DNA of 64,000 nucleotides from Bacteroidota bacterium (GTDB taxonomy: Bacteria; Bacteroidota; Bacteroidia; Chitinophagales; Chitinophagaceae), in assembly GCA_023424015.1 (NCBI GenBank), contig JAFAEM010000003.1, positions 1-64,000 of the forward strand, given 5' to 3'. Below are positions 52,736 through 63,252 of the stretch, piece by piece. Position 1 is the first letter of the stretch. Each line of letters opens with the position of its first letter. A program made the position numbers and the translations under genes. The notes under the pieces are model-generated. The model made no database searches. It had not been told where the DNA came from and saw nothing but the letters and a program-made list of their open reading frames with translations.

Positions 52736-53515
52736 ATGCTCACTGCACTAAAGCAACAAAAACTGCTACACTCCCTTAAGCTGTACCGTAAGGAATTTTT
52801 AGACAGAGGCATTAAGGAGTTAGATGAATCCGGTACCCGGATAATGATCAACCGGTTTCTTTCCGACGTACTTGGATACAAGCAACTGGAAGAAATAAAG
52901 ACCGAGTACATAATAAAAGGCACATATGCCGATTATGTGATACAGGTCAATACAGACCGGCATTTCCTGGTTGAAGTCAAAGCCCTTTCTTTCCAGCTTT
53001 CCGAAAAACATTTACGCCAGGTGGTGAACTATGGCGCTAATGAAGGCATTGAATATGCGTTGCTGACCAATGGCCGGAATTTCGAGTTTTACAAGATACT
53101 TTTTGAACAACCTATATCCTCTCGTTTAATATTCTCATTAGACCTCAGTGACATGGCCGGTTTAAAGAATGCAGCCGGCCATCTACAACATTTACACCGG
53201 GATAGTGTTGTGAAAAACAAATTCAGGCCGCTTTGGAACAAATGTGAAGCGACTGATCCTTACAACATTGCCGGTATCATTTGTTCAGATGCCGTTTTGA
53301 AATGCATCAAAAAAATGATCCGCGATCAATACAGGGAAAAATGTGAAAATGAAACGATTCTCGCCGCGGTGCATAAGATTATTGAGGATAAGATGGATTC
53401 GTCATTAGTGAAGTCGTTTAAACCCGCCAGAGTGAGAGCAAAAGTTAAGAAAGAAAAAAGGATCATAGATGATCTTCCGGCAGAAGTCCAACCTTCCGAG
53501 CTCCCGGAAACATAA
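52736..53515 (+). CDS. Type I restriction HsdR N-terminal-like PD-(D/E)XK protein
   Basis: 259 residues. An N-terminal helical region leads to a PD-(D/E)XK nuclease-like core: INRFLSDVLGYKQLEEI, then the acid in YADYVIQ, then FLVEVKALSFQ (ExK). The pattern matches the HSDR_N_2 family, proteins related to the nuclease part of type I restriction enzymes. No helicase or methylase is fused. The C-terminus is Lys-rich. It lies near a defence operon on the opposite strand (562 bp away), so it may be part of a defence island. Its function is unconfirmed. Confidence 0.75.
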   Translation: MLTALKQQKLLHSLKLYRKEFLDRGIKELDESGTRIMINRFLSDVLGYKQLEEIKTEYIIKGTYADYVIQVNTDRHFLVEVKALSFQLSEKHLRQVVNYGANEGIEYALLTNGRNFEFYKILFEQPISSRLIFSLDLSDMAGLKNAAGHLQHLHRDSVVKNKFRPLWNKCEATDPYNIAGIICSDAVLKCIKKMIRDQYREKCENETILAAVHKIIEDKMDSSLVKSFKPARVRAKVKKEKRIIDDLPAEVQPSELPET

Positions 53516-54077
53516 TATAGGCTCTTAGTTTATCGTTTTAGGTTTTTTGGGTTAATTGGGTTGTGGCATCAATGACAAGATCTTAAAACGGTGGCTAAAT
53601 TGCTCAAAATAGCCGGGGAGCCTCTACCGTAACGGTAAGCGGTTTCCCGGCTACTTATAAAAACTTCAGGGATATCACCCTGGAAGATGTGCCGCTCATA
53701 AAAGCCGGCATTTTACAAACAGCAAGGGTGGCGGAGCCGACGACGATATGGGGGAAGAAGAAGTGAGAAGAATAATAAGGCTTTAAAGTAACAACAATTT
53801 TTACGCATTGAATCCCAGAAGCCCATGCATAGAAGGATAATTGCCATAGAAAAATACTGATATCAGAGTCACCAAACCAAAACAGGAATTCAAATATGTT
53901 AGTTAGAGGCCTGAATGGCCTTAGGCCGGATTATCAAAAGCCATCTTCACAGACTCTTCTAACCCAAGAGCTACCCTGTTCTTCAGGATTGGTTTTTTTG
54001 GCTGATTTTCGGGGAATATTATTATGATATAGTTCTTGCTTTGTCTAGTTATGATTCTGTAGTATCTTTTTTAATTG
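53516..54077. other. Gene-free stretch with hairpin and possible gene remnant
   Basis: No intact gene. At 53611-53652 a nested inverted repeat is seen: AGCCGGGGA / TTTCCCGGCT outside and TACCGT-A-ACGGTA inside. A short open frame at about 53632-53766 encodes a segment NFRDITLEDVPLIKAG that could be the end of a beta-helix protein, but it has no start. Confidence 0.4.
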
Positions 54078-56483
54078 TCACTTTCCATAAAGTCTGCAAT
54101 ACTCGGAGGCATGCTTAATTTGTTGCATGGAGGGTAACTCATTTCTCAGAAGTGACTTTCCAATTTCACCAAAAACTGAATAATAAAGTGCTCCCTTTCT
54201 ATTCGCTAACTCTTTCACAGCCTCAAAAGTTGCCTGAATATCTTTTCCCATCGAAACCGCAGAATTGTATTTCTTTAATATAAATCCGACAGTAGTTTTA
54301 TATACTTCTGGAGCACTACTAACTGGTAGACGATCTGGTTGTTTAACTAAAATATCATGAAGCAACGCTTTTTCAAATTGGATATGCTTATTCTCAATCG
54401 TCTTACTTTGTTTAATAGCAGTTATAATTTCATTGAGTTTTAAAATCTTTGCTTCACTAAAATCGTCAGAAAATGACGCAAGAATCGATTTATAAAAATC
54501 TACTCCTCTATCATAAATTGCTGCGGAGGCTAACAAAGGCTCAAAATCAATCAACTCTTCTTTTATGGAGTCCTTCTCCCGTTTTCTTAGCTCTTCAGGT
54601 GGTATAGTATAGCGTTTAATTATTGCTTTACTATTGTTGGTATTTATGAAATCTTCAATCTCCTTTGAAGAAATGATATTATACCATAATTCCGGATTCT
54701 TTGAGTACTCGCCCAAATCGTCACTTTTACTGTATTTCTTTATCAATTTATTCATCAACTGCATCAGAGCTCTAAAAAAGGACTGAAGATCATCATCCAA
54801 TTTCTCAGCTTTCCAGATCTTTAAAAGGTCAAAGGCATGAGCCTTCTTGTCGCCAGTTGTAAACGCATACAACACCGATAAGGAGTACGGAACCACCGCA
54901 GACCTAATTTGACCCAAAGCCATATTACCAATGCCGTACATTTTTTCAAGGCTTCTAAAGAGGATGATACGGGCAATTAAATCTTCATAAAAACTACGAT
55001 TTATGATGACTGCCTTTTTGCTTTTTCCTTCTCCAGATATCTCTTCGAGAAACAATCTGAATATTTTTTCTCCTCCTTTTTTTACAGCATAGGGCTTGTC
55101 ACCCCATGCCTCATAATACTTGGCCATCTCTTCCTTGGTAAATCGCCGTTCTTTAGGAAAATCTCTTTCTATTTGTACTTTTCTACTTGAATTTATACGA
55201 ACCATTGTCGCATACTCTCCCCTTGCCCTCTCAAAAAACCATTTTTTGCTACTAATTGTAAGAATACTTTCAGAAAGAGATTTAAGCTTAATCAAATGTG
55301 GACTACGCGCACGAAGATCAACTTTGGTTACTTTTGATTGAGCATTTGAGTATGTACTTATATTCGAAATTAGTTCATCTAGGGTTTCATCACTTGCATT
55401 CCTCGCAACATTAATTTTTGCCATCACTCTTATCTTCCCGATATCCAGCCCTAACTTTTGGGAAAAATAAAGCGTTGCTGTAGTTTGACCACCATTAACA
55501 ATTTGAAAATCAGACAGAGATTTAATATGGGGTATTTCTTTTATATACTCAAGTTCGCAGTCTGTGGCAGTAATAGTTAACCCATTATTATATGCAATGA
55601 ACTTTTCTGGCTCTTTGCGTATTGTATCTTGCATACCTTTGTTTACGCCTCTAAGCTGAAGAAAAGATCGAACATTTTTCTCAAGTAACCGGCTGCTGTA
55701 ACGTTTATATAGCTCCGAGAGTAAAGTGGCAGGTAACGCGCATAAATATGAATCAAAAGTTGATTCGACGGCTGCATGTAGGCAAGGCACTGTCTGCTTG
55801 AATGGTGAAGATGTAAAGTCAATTATCAATGGATAGCGGCTACCCTGCGCAATGTGAACATTATAGAGGAAGTTTAGATCAATTAGCCGCTTGATAATTA
55901 TTATGTCCTTTGTATTTCTTTCATTGTTTCGTGTAAAATTCACTGTTATTGAATCATCATCGAATTCAAATGCTCTGGCTGTGGGTGCTGCTCCCCGTTG
56001 TTCAACTGTTGCAGTGGCGGTAATTAGAAAAATCTCAATTACATCCACTTGATCAACAAATGACGAAGCTGCAAGCTGATGAACCAGTACCCACGAAGGA
56101 CTCCCATCTTGGAGATGATCATCTAGCTGTTTTTTAATTGATTTTTTGAGAAACGCAAGAGCCCGATTAAATTGTCTCTCATATACTGCTTTATGAGAAA
56201 TCATTAAGTCTTGCTCGCCCAAATCAAAATCCAACGAACTCTCATTTACAATGAACAACTGAAGCCTTTCGCCTGAATCATTCAAGGTATATGCATTTGC
56301 TTTGATACTCCCTTTGTCAGCAAGGCAATAAATCTCTGTAACGTCTGTTGTTTCTATATACTTCGTTTCATTCAGCCACGGTAGGCAACTGTCCAAAAAG
56401 CCTGAGTCCGACAAATAGCCATCTGAATCTCTACTCTCATCCAAGATTTGCTGACGGTAAGTAAATAGCTCTTTCAATTCCAT
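54078..56483 (-). CDS. mzaE: AIPR-family protein of the Mza-type defence operon
   Basis: 801 residues. The AIPR (abortive infection phage resistance) core is near residues 230-350: FIAYNNGLTITATDCE then IVNGGQTTATLYFSQKLG. Helical regions surround it. AIPR proteins accompany restriction-like anti-phage systems, and the biochemical activity is not settled. It is the last gene of the operon; its ATG overlaps the stop of the PD-(D/E)XK gene by one base. The coding sequence is visibly A+T-richer than the genes to its left. The symbol follows the published Mza naming by order and should be read as tentative. Confidence 0.88.
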   Translation of the reverse strand: MELKELFTYRQQILDESRDSDGYLSDSGFLDSCLPWLNETKYIETTDVTEIYCLADKGSIKANAYTLNDSGERLQLFIVNESSLDFDLGEQDLMISHKAVYERQFNRALAFLKKSIKKQLDDHLQDGSPSWVLVHQLAASSFVDQVDVIEIFLITATATVEQRGAAPTARAFEFDDDSITVNFTRNNERNTKDIIIIKRLIDLNFLYNVHIAQGSRYPLIIDFTSSPFKQTVPCLHAAVESTFDSYLCALPATLLSELYKRYSSRLLEKNVRSFLQLRGVNKGMQDTIRKEPEKFIAYNNGLTITATDCELEYIKEIPHIKSLSDFQIVNGGQTTATLYFSQKLGLDIGKIRVMAKINVARNASDETLDELISNISTYSNAQSKVTKVDLRARSPHLIKLKSLSESILTISSKKWFFERARGEYATMVRINSSRKVQIERDFPKERRFTKEEMAKYYEAWGDKPYAVKKGGEKIFRLFLEEISGEGKSKKAVIINRSFYEDLIARIILFRSLEKMYGIGNMALGQIRSAVVPYSLSVLYAFTTGDKKAHAFDLLKIWKAEKLDDDLQSFFRALMQLMNKLIKKYSKSDDLGEYSKNPELWYNIISSKEIEDFINTNNSKAIIKRYTIPPEELRKREKDSIKEELIDFEPLLASAAIYDRGVDFYKSILASFSDDFSEAKILKLNEIITAIKQSKTIENKHIQFEKALLHDILVKQPDRLPVSSAPEVYKTTVGFILKKYNSAVSMGKDIQATFEAVKELANRKGALYYSVFGEIGKSLLRNELPSMQQIKHASEYCRLYGK

Positions 56484-57448
56484 TAAAATTCAATTCTTTT
56501 AATGATAAAATCTTCCAAAAAACTCACTGTAAGGTTATATTTCACTTTACTAATAGCGTCTGGAATCTCAGAAGCTGTTATTCTGGGAAACACAGTGTTA
56601 TTATTGCATTGATAAAAAGTAATACTCACAGGCTTCCAACAAAGTGAATCATACAATGATACTGTATCCCCTACAAGACCGACTTTGGCCAACGTCTTTA
56701 GAAATATCGCTAAGTCAGCTCCACGTTTTGCAATAATTTCTTTCACCTCTGCAATTATTTTAGTTAGATTGACCCCGTCCTGATGACGTAGGACATCAAT
56801 AACGGCAATTTGCAAATCCTTTCCTGATTCAGGCTGTAACTGAAACTCACTGGAAATTCTCACTGCAATCTGGTCGACATCCTTGGTTTTAACTTCAACA
56901 GCTATAGATGAAAACACAAAGTCTTGTGCCCGGTCATAAGGCCCTTGCCATGCTACTAGTATATCATTGGTTTTAGCGGTGTTTAAACTTTTCAAATAAT
57001 AGCGCAGTGTTATAAGCTCGCCTAATATTCCCTTCACTTGCGAATCGGTAAGCCGAATCAAAAAATTATGATCAAAAAATTGAGCCCATTTTTCGAAACT
57101 TTCGATAAAATGATTCGTGTATCTAGAGGGGCTACTCACATCTTTTATTTTGGAGTAGAGAGAAAGTACCAACTCATTGTACAAATCAATATAATGCTCA
57201 TTGCGTAAGCCTATAAGAATAAAGCGGGTTTCTTCGTGCCATTCTATGCTTAAGTTTTGTAACTCTATTCCTGGACAGTTTACACTTACTCCTGAGGGGA
57301 CTTGAAGTATTATATAACGGTGTCCTTTCATATCCATGGCGATAAATAAATCCGCCACGCACTCGGGACTAATCCGCAATGATTTATATGGGATTCTACT
57401 CGTATACCTTAAGGACTTCCAGCGTTGCTCTAAGTCAGCGACGTTCAT
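56483..57448 (-). CDS. mzaD: DUF4420 PD-(D/E)XK nuclease-motif protein of the Mza-type operon
   Basis: 321 residues. The PD-(D/E)XK-like core includes GILGELITLRYYL near 145, then the acid in YDRAQDFVF and AVEVKTKD (ExK) near 185. The family (PF14390) is a predicted restriction endonuclease. Its ATG overlaps the stop of the Z1 helicase gene by 4 bp, and the AIPR gene starts at its own stop codon. It is likely the DNA-cutting component (inference). Confidence 0.88.
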   Translation of the reverse strand: MNVADLEQRWKSLRYTSRIPYKSLRISPECVADLFIAMDMKGHRYIILQVPSGVSVNCPGIELQNLSIEWHEETRFILIGLRNEHYIDLYNELVLSLYSKIKDVSSPSRYTNHFIESFEKWAQFFDHNFLIRLTDSQVKGILGELITLRYYLKSLNTAKTNDILVAWQGPYDRAQDFVFSSIAVEVKTKDVDQIAVRISSEFQLQPESGKDLQIAVIDVLRHQDGVNLTKIIAEVKEIIAKRGADLAIFLKTLAKVGLVGDTVSLYDSLCWKPVSITFYQCNNNTVFPRITASEIPDAISKVKYNLTVSFLEDFIIKRIEF

Positions 57449-60400
57449 AAGGGCTCCTCCGTAATATTTAACATTTCATCGTCAAACTCCTCCGTTTGGG
57501 GTTCATCTTCCTCAATATTATATTTCCCACGTACATATTTCCCGCCTATATCAGTTGAAATTGGTGGGAAACCTATTGCATACCCGACAAGAGGGACAGT
57601 GATATCGATGTTATGTTGGATTTTGTAGCCCCAAAGATCCGTATCACTTTTAGGTAAAACATGACGTAAGTCCATCAGATATATCACCATTAGGCCCGTA
57701 TCATCGCTCATTTTCTCCCGATATATACGTTCAGGTTTTGAGAGCCGTTCTGCTTTTTCAACAGCATCCTTTTTATCATCCTCTTTAAACTCATCGATTT
57801 TATTGGCCACAAATTGGTTCTCTGCGGCAAGTATTTCAAATTCATCGAGCCATAATGCCATATCCTTACCTGCAGTTAGGATGTTTGCTGATCGGCCAGA
57901 ACCAGTAAATATTCCCTTATCCAAAAGCTGCTTTCGGTGATGCACCTGCTTGTCTGAAGGGCCTGATCGAACAGACATATTAATATCCCCCGGTAACCCG
58001 GACTGACTTGCGGGAACCTTTTCACCCGCGCCAGTTGCTTTTACTGCAATACGCCATTTTCTAAGTTTTTCCTTACCAAGGCAAAGCTTTATAAATGCCC
58101 TAATTTGCTCTATTTCTGCACTATAATCATAAAATGTATTCGAACAATCTAAATACTTAAATAGGCCGTCTGCATTTGTATCTGTTATATAAAAGCCGCG
58201 ATCAGGAAGATATCTCCATGAAAACTCAGTAAAAAGAGATTTAAGCTCGCCCCAAGATTTGCTAATTTTGGTAGCATTTATTTTAAACTCTGTTGTCTGC
58301 ATTAACGTATCCTGATAGGACCAATTTACTTCTTCTGTATTTTTTAGTATAGACGGCCTAGTGATTTTCAGCACACCTGGGTGAGTTCGTACACGTAAAA
58401 TGAAATCTTCAGGTGTTTTGCCTAAACGGTGCATCTTTCTAAACTCAAGTTCTAATTCTTCGATAGTACGGGTTGTTGCATTAAATTTTTCAATTGAATC
58501 CCAAGATGTAAATAGCTTGCAACAATCGATATAACCGGGGCGATAACCAAACCAACGCCCCATCTGCAACAACGTATCAGCATAGTTTGTATCCCGAATA
58601 AAATAGTTAATCGTCAAACCCTCAAGTGTAAATCCACGAGAAAGGCGGTTTCCCCCAATAGCAATAAATTTCTTACCGTTGCCGCTTGTGTCAATAAAGT
58701 AAACCAATTTTTCTTTTGTAACGCTATTAATTGCTTTCACTTCTATTCCTTTGGATGCCTCTGGCAGCAATGATTTGATTTCATCAAAGCCAACACGATC
58801 TAAAAATTCATCTACATATCCATCTGGAAGATAACTGCGGATATTTTCTATTATTGCCGCATAATATTTATTCCAAGTTCGCTCTAACTTCGCATAAATA
58901 GAATCGGGTGAAGATGGGAGTTCTGTAGTAATTTTCTCAATTAAAGAGTTTACTTCAGTTTGAACCAGATCCTTCGTGCGAATTTGCCATTCTGTAAATC
59001 TGGATACATGAATTAGCATAGTGTTATGCGCATTATACAACTTTGAACCCGCCATAGCAGGTTTTCTTTTTAGACGAATTGCAATAACTAGTAGGAAACA
59101 TTCGATGGCTTCTCTTAATGAGTCAGGTAAATTAACGGGAAAACGATCGTCTTTTCGTGGTGATCTCGTTTGCACCAGAGACTCCTCAATCTCTTTTTGA
59201 GTTGCTGCTCTAGTTCCATTCATTTCGTCAATTACCTTGACTGGAAATGAGCTAAAATAATCTTCAACCGGTTCTACTAACGGAATCTTTCTGGCATCAG
59301 AGTCTGCCATTGTTTCAAAAATCTGCCTTGCACCAATATAATTTGATGGGGGCGATAACAGTTCAATAAAATCATTTGGGAATAAGTTATTAACTTGATT
59401 GAAACTTCTAGTTACAATTTCGCCATTACGCTTATAATTTATTACCCATTGCCCTTCTGCTTCCTCATTTCTATCCTGCAAAACATTTGCAAATGGTGTG
59501 GCGGTATACCCCAAATAAGTCTTCCGAGAAAAAAGTGCGAGAATGGCTCTGATGTGCCCATTTATTGTACTGGCATATTCCCGACCTTTATGGCCCAAAT
59601 TATTTAATGAAGCATTATCTGCCTCATCGTCAATTATTAATAACGGGATGTTATGTTGATCACTGTTTTCCGTAAGGTAGTCACTCAGCCAAATTAGAAG
59701 ATTCTTAAGAACACCAGTATTTTTCTTACATACAAGGAGGTTCTTATGATTTAACGAAAAGCTGGCATCTAATAATTGCCTTTTGAAGTCAGATTTGTGC
59801 GATGTAATAGAAAAAACTTGCGGTACATCAGAGTTGCCCTGCACCCCAAATCTGTTTACTTTTCCCACGCCCTTCTTATCCTGTTGATCGGTCAAAATAT
59901 TTACCACTCCTTCACCAATTACATCAAGCTCAAGTCGAAGTTGAGTTTGACTACGCAGGTCCTCCATAATACCTGAGAGAATTATTATCAAATTATAGCC
60001 TGCATCAACCGCTCTATTTATAACTCCATTGAAATTCCCTGTCTTTCCGGACTGAACACTCCCGACTACAAGGCCTTGAGTATAGAACCCGGTAGTTGAT
60101 TGGGGATCGCCAAGCTTACTTAAAATCCCTTCACTCGATCGGCTAAGTTCTGAAATAACATTTTCGGACCTGCCTTCGCTTCGTAGGTATGTAATATATC
60201 GATTGATATAGTCTTTTGGCATACGGCTCCTTCTTTCGTCAGTAAGCCAACTTTGAAAACCCGTTTTTGTGAGAGAACTTGATGGGTCCATATCTACTGG
60301 ATAGACAGAAGTGTACTCTTTTACAGCAGTCTCATAATATCCTTCCATTGTTCTGACATCAATATTGTTTATTGCAGGTTGCATCATTTTTAGAATTGCG

Positions 60401-60510
60401 ATGATGGAATCTCGTTTCTCCTTAAAAAAAGTCAACGAAATGCCCACTTGATCCTGTGAGTGCATCCTTATTATAAGCTTTATTGCATCAATTACATCTT
60501 GTGAGTTCAT
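57445..60510 (-). CDS. mzaC: Z1-domain superfamily 2 helicase/ATPase of the Mza-type operon
   Basis: 1021 residues. The Walker A motif is VVGSVQSGKTGNF (Lys156), Walker B is LLIIDDEADNAS near 290, and YLGYTATPFANV near 335 is motif III-like. The Z1 family (PF10593) block GGNRLSRGFTLEGL is near 610, followed by LLQMGRWFGYRPGY. These fit an SF2-type ATPase that translocates on or remodels DNA. It is coupled to the DUF4420 gene (4-bp overlap) and lies 4 bp after the GHKL gene. Confidence 0.92.
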   Translation of the reverse strand: MNSQDVIDAIKLIIRMHSQDQVGISLTFFKEKRDSIIAILKMMQPAINNIDVRTMEGYYETAVKEYTSVYPVDMDPSSSLTKTGFQSWLTDERRSRMPKDYINRYITYLRSEGRSENVISELSRSSEGILSKLGDPQSTTGFYTQGLVVGSVQSGKTGNFNGVINRAVDAGYNLIIILSGIMEDLRSQTQLRLELDVIGEGVVNILTDQQDKKGVGKVNRFGVQGNSDVPQVFSITSHKSDFKRQLLDASFSLNHKNLLVCKKNTGVLKNLLIWLSDYLTENSDQHNIPLLIIDDEADNASLNNLGHKGREYASTINGHIRAILALFSRKTYLGYTATPFANVLQDRNEEAEGQWVINYKRNGEIVTRSFNQVNNLFPNDFIELLSPPSNYIGARQIFETMADSDARKIPLVEPVEDYFSSFPVKVIDEMNGTRAATQKEIEESLVQTRSPRKDDRFPVNLPDSLREAIECFLLVIAIRLKRKPAMAGSKLYNAHNTMLIHVSRFTEWQIRTKDLVQTEVNSLIEKITTELPSSPDSIYAKLERTWNKYYAAIIENIRSYLPDGYVDEFLDRVGFDEIKSLLPEASKGIEVKAINSVTKEKLVYFIDTSGNGKKFIAIGGNRLSRGFTLEGLTINYFIRDTNYADTLLQMGRWFGYRPGYIDCCKLFTSWDSIEKFNATTRTIEELELEFRKMHRLGKTPEDFILRVRTHPGVLKITRPSILKNTEEVNWSYQDTLMQTTEFKINATKISKSWGELKSLFTEFSWRYLPDRGFYITDTNADGLFKYLDCSNTFYDYSAEIEQIRAFIKLCLGKEKLRKWRIAVKATGAGEKVPASQSGLPGDINMSVRSGPSDKQVHHRKQLLDKGIFTGSGRSANILTAGKDMALWLDEFEILAAENQFVANKIDEFKEDDKKDAVEKAERLSKPERIYREKMSDDTGLMVIYLMDLRHVLPKSDTDLWGYKIQHNIDITVPLVGYAIGFPPISTDIGGKYVRGKYNIEEDEPQTEEFDDEMLNITEEPL

Positions 60511-60514
60511 ATGA

Positions 60515-61999
60515 CTATTGTAATAGTGATAAAATGGATGATGGCAATGATTGAGGATCTATTCCCATAGTAGGAATAACGTCATTCAAGACACTGGCCT
60601 TATTAATGCCGCTTGACAATAACAAAATAACCGCCTCTCTTAGGTCATTTTCCTCAAGTGCATCTTTTTCAATAAGCGTAGTAAATGTTTCATCGGCATG
60701 GACCTTTTTAATTTTATTCACAGACGTCGTGATAATCCTTAAGAATATTTTTAACTGACTTAATTGTTCTTTGGTTAGTGTAGCTTTAAGTGCAAATAGA
60801 ATAGGGAATTCTTCGTCAATAGCAAGGGATATGCCTTGGCTTGTCGGCACCTTTTTAAATACTGCTTTCATTGGGGACTTAATAGCTGGTCCTCGTTCTG
60901 CAAAATTAAAAAACTCCTTCTCGGCTTCGGTTTTTAGCTCACTTACATATCTTATAAACCCGACCCTTTCTCCAAACGGAATAATAATAGATGATTTAGC
61001 TACATTAAGATGAAAAAGATGGTCTATGCCATTGCCAATTTCCACCTTTAGACGTGCAAGTTGCAGTCTTGGCGATTTCTTGATAAGGCCATTCCACCCA
61101 CCAAAAACAATAACTCTGTCGGCTCTGTAGATATACATACCCTCCATGTCCATAAGACTTTTATGGGCCAGAGTCCATTCTGAAATGCCTTTACTTTCCG
61201 CAATACTATTATTTGGCAAAACATAACCTTCAAGTTTAAGTTTGTCACCTAATAACGTTTTCTGTCGTATCGATATAGGCCTCGCTTTTACCGGAAATGG
61301 GTTGAAGGGTACTAATTGCTCATTATTTAAACGAATTTTTAGTGCTTTTGCCCTTTCCATAAACTTGTGAAAGACCAATTGAAGGTATTCTTTTGTAGTT
61401 TCAGTTAACTCCTTTTGGATTATTGCTGATTTATCATTCTTGCTGATATCTGTCTCAAATTTGTATAAACCATGCCAAATAACAATTGTGCTTGGTATAA
61501 AGTCATCAAAAGAATTCAAAAATCCTTTGCTTAAATGAAAATAAGTATTTAAGTAATTGTGAATTTCCTCTTCTGAATTAATTATCATCTCCCAGCTACC
61601 CGAGTCTTTAAGGTGATTAACGTCCCAGGTTCGACCGGAATACCCTTGGCGGCCACGCTTACTAGAAAGAACAGTAAAACAACGGGTCTGCGCAAATGAT
61701 GCGGTTTTTAACCCAAGACCAAACCTACCTAAATCCACAGATTCACGATACTCTTCTGGCGATCTACTTGGAAATTGCATATTCTTTTTTAGCTCATCTG
61801 GTGTCATTCCGACACCATCATCAGAAATGAAAAGTTGAAATGGTGCTACCTGCGTATCTATCAAAACTTCTATTTGTTTCGCATCAGCACTAATCGAATT
61901 ATCTATCAAATCAGCAATGGAAGTTTCCAGAGAGTACCCTTGTTCTGAAATTGACTTTATCAAAAATTCAGGGTTGGGTACACACGTTTCGGTATTCAT
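60515..61999 (-). CDS. mzaB: MutL/Hsp90-type GHKL ATPase of the Mza-type operon
   Basis: 494 residues. The ATP-binding Bergerat fold shows DLIDNSISADA (N-box, Asn34), SDDGVGMTPDEL (G1) and LGRFGLGLKTASFA (G2). A second domain of about 250 residues follows, as in MutL/MORC-like GHKL proteins. Such ATPases open and close as dimers around DNA or partners. Start ATG at 61999, 7 bp after the methyltransferase stop. It is probably a sensor or clamp in the defence operon (inference). Confidence 0.88.
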   Translation of the reverse strand: MNTETCVPNPEFLIKSISEQGYSLETSIADLIDNSISADAKQIEVLIDTQVAPFQLFISDDGVGMTPDELKKNMQFPSRSPEEYRESVDLGRFGLGLKTASFAQTRCFTVLSSKRGRQGYSGRTWDVNHLKDSGSWEMIINSEEEIHNYLNTYFHLSKGFLNSFDDFIPSTIVIWHGLYKFETDISKNDKSAIIQKELTETTKEYLQLVFHKFMERAKALKIRLNNEQLVPFNPFPVKARPISIRQKTLLGDKLKLEGYVLPNNSIAESKGISEWTLAHKSLMDMEGMYIYRADRVIVFGGWNGLIKKSPRLQLARLKVEIGNGIDHLFHLNVAKSSIIIPFGERVGFIRYVSELKTEAEKEFFNFAERGPAIKSPMKAVFKKVPTSQGISLAIDEEFPILFALKATLTKEQLSQLKIFLRIITTSVNKIKKVHADETFTTLIEKDALEENDLREAVILLLSSGINKASVLNDVIPTMGIDPQSLPSSILSLLQ

Positions 62000-62006
62000 T
62001 AATGTT

Positions 62007-63248
62007 TTAGATTGATGTCTTAATTATTTTTGCAATCGCCTGAGCCATTAAAGGGGGTACAGCATTACCGATTTGCTTAAAGGCAGATGTCCTGTTTCGG
62101 CCTTCTTTAACACCTTCAAAATAAAAATCGTCGGGAAACGATTGTAGCCGGGCAGCTTCTCTTACTGTCAGTGACCGATTCTGGTTAATATCTGGATGTA
62201 TATAATAATGCCCATCTTTTGCTATATGTGCCACTATGGTATGTGAGTACTCAGCATTTGCATCAACAACCTTAAATCGGTCAAAAAAAGAATGTTGATT
62301 TGAATGCGTTTTCAGTCTTTTAGGCAATGACGTATAATTTAATCTTTCTCCTTTATGTAGTAACTCAACAGCGATGCGGTAAATTTCCTTATCCTGTCTT
62401 GTATGTGGCCGTGCAATATGCTGTGTAAGCGTGTCAATACCATTTCGGATGCAACTTTCAGTCAGATACTTTGTTGAGGACTTAGTATATCTGGAATATT
62501 TATCTAATCCCTCGCCGGATTGAATTCGAGGTAAATCGCTTAGTAACTCTTTTACTGTATAATTTGAACTACTTCTTATGGATTCAAGATCAGGTAACGT
62601 AATTTCTATATCCTTTCGCAAACCAATAATGACAACTCTCTTTCTGTTCTGCAAGACCCCGAAGTTGTTAGCTTCGAGCGTGAATAATTTTATCTGATAC
62701 CCCTTCTTATCAAAAAGCCGCTTCATATTCTCTAAATAAACTCCGGAGCCGGCAGATTTCAAGCCCAATACATTCTCAAATACAAACAATTTTGGTTGAT
62801 ATCTCTCAAGATACTTTGCGTATTGTACATAAAGGTAGTTCCTTGAATCACCTTTCATCCCGTCCTCTCGCCTCGCTCTTCCAACTAATGAATAAGCTTG
62901 ACAAGGCGGACCTCCAATTATTAAATCTACGTTCCGGTCATTCAGTTGAGACGCTATAATTTTATGTATTCGTGAATTGCTATCGCCACCGATTGGAAGA
63001 TTTATTACACTATTTAAAACCGAAACAGGAACCTCCCGATATAATTCAGCCCTCGTTATTTCATTCTTAAGATATGACAAATAGGCCCCAAACTTATTGT
63101 TAGATTTAAGATAGTGGAATGCGGCCCTTGTCCTTAAGGTAAAGCAGGCCGCCTCATCCATCTCTACATGTGCGATAGGTTCAAATCCTGCCTTAATAAA
63201 TCCCTCTGATAATCCTCCCGCCCCGGCAAAAAGGTCAATAAACGTCAT
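62007..63248 (-). CDS. mzaA: DNA (cytosine-5) methyltransferase of the Mza-type operon
   Basis: 413 residues. The m5C motifs are in order: FIDLFAGAGGLSEGF (I), IIGGPPCQAYS (IV, catalytic Cys116), LFVFENVLGL (VI), LQNRKRVVIIG (VIII), then a target-recognition region, and IGNAVPPLMAQAI (X). It methylates a specific cytosine; the sequence it recognises is unknown. It has been placed in Mza-like operons as the modification partner. It starts 4 bp after the Vsr gene. Confidence 0.93.
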   Translation of the reverse strand: MTFIDLFAGAGGLSEGFIKAGFEPIAHVEMDEAACFTLRTRAAFHYLKSNNKFGAYLSYLKNEITRAELYREVPVSVLNSVINLPIGGDSNSRIHKIIASQLNDRNVDLIIGGPPCQAYSLVGRARREDGMKGDSRNYLYVQYAKYLERYQPKLFVFENVLGLKSAGSGVYLENMKRLFDKKGYQIKLFTLEANNFGVLQNRKRVVIIGLRKDIEITLPDLESIRSSSNYTVKELLSDLPRIQSGEGLDKYSRYTKSSTKYLTESCIRNGIDTLTQHIARPHTRQDKEIYRIAVELLHKGERLNYTSLPKRLKTHSNQHSFFDRFKVVDANAEYSHTIVAHIAKDGHYYIHPDINQNRSLTVREAARLQSFPDDFYFEGVKEGRNRTSAFKQIGNAVPPLMAQAIAKIIKTSI

Positions 63249-63252
63249 CTTT

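Noticed and set aside
53632..53766. Frame ending in NFRDITLEDVPLIKAG as a glycoside hydrolase gene
   Set aside because: No start codon, only a short segment and no catalytic motif; kept only as a possible relic.
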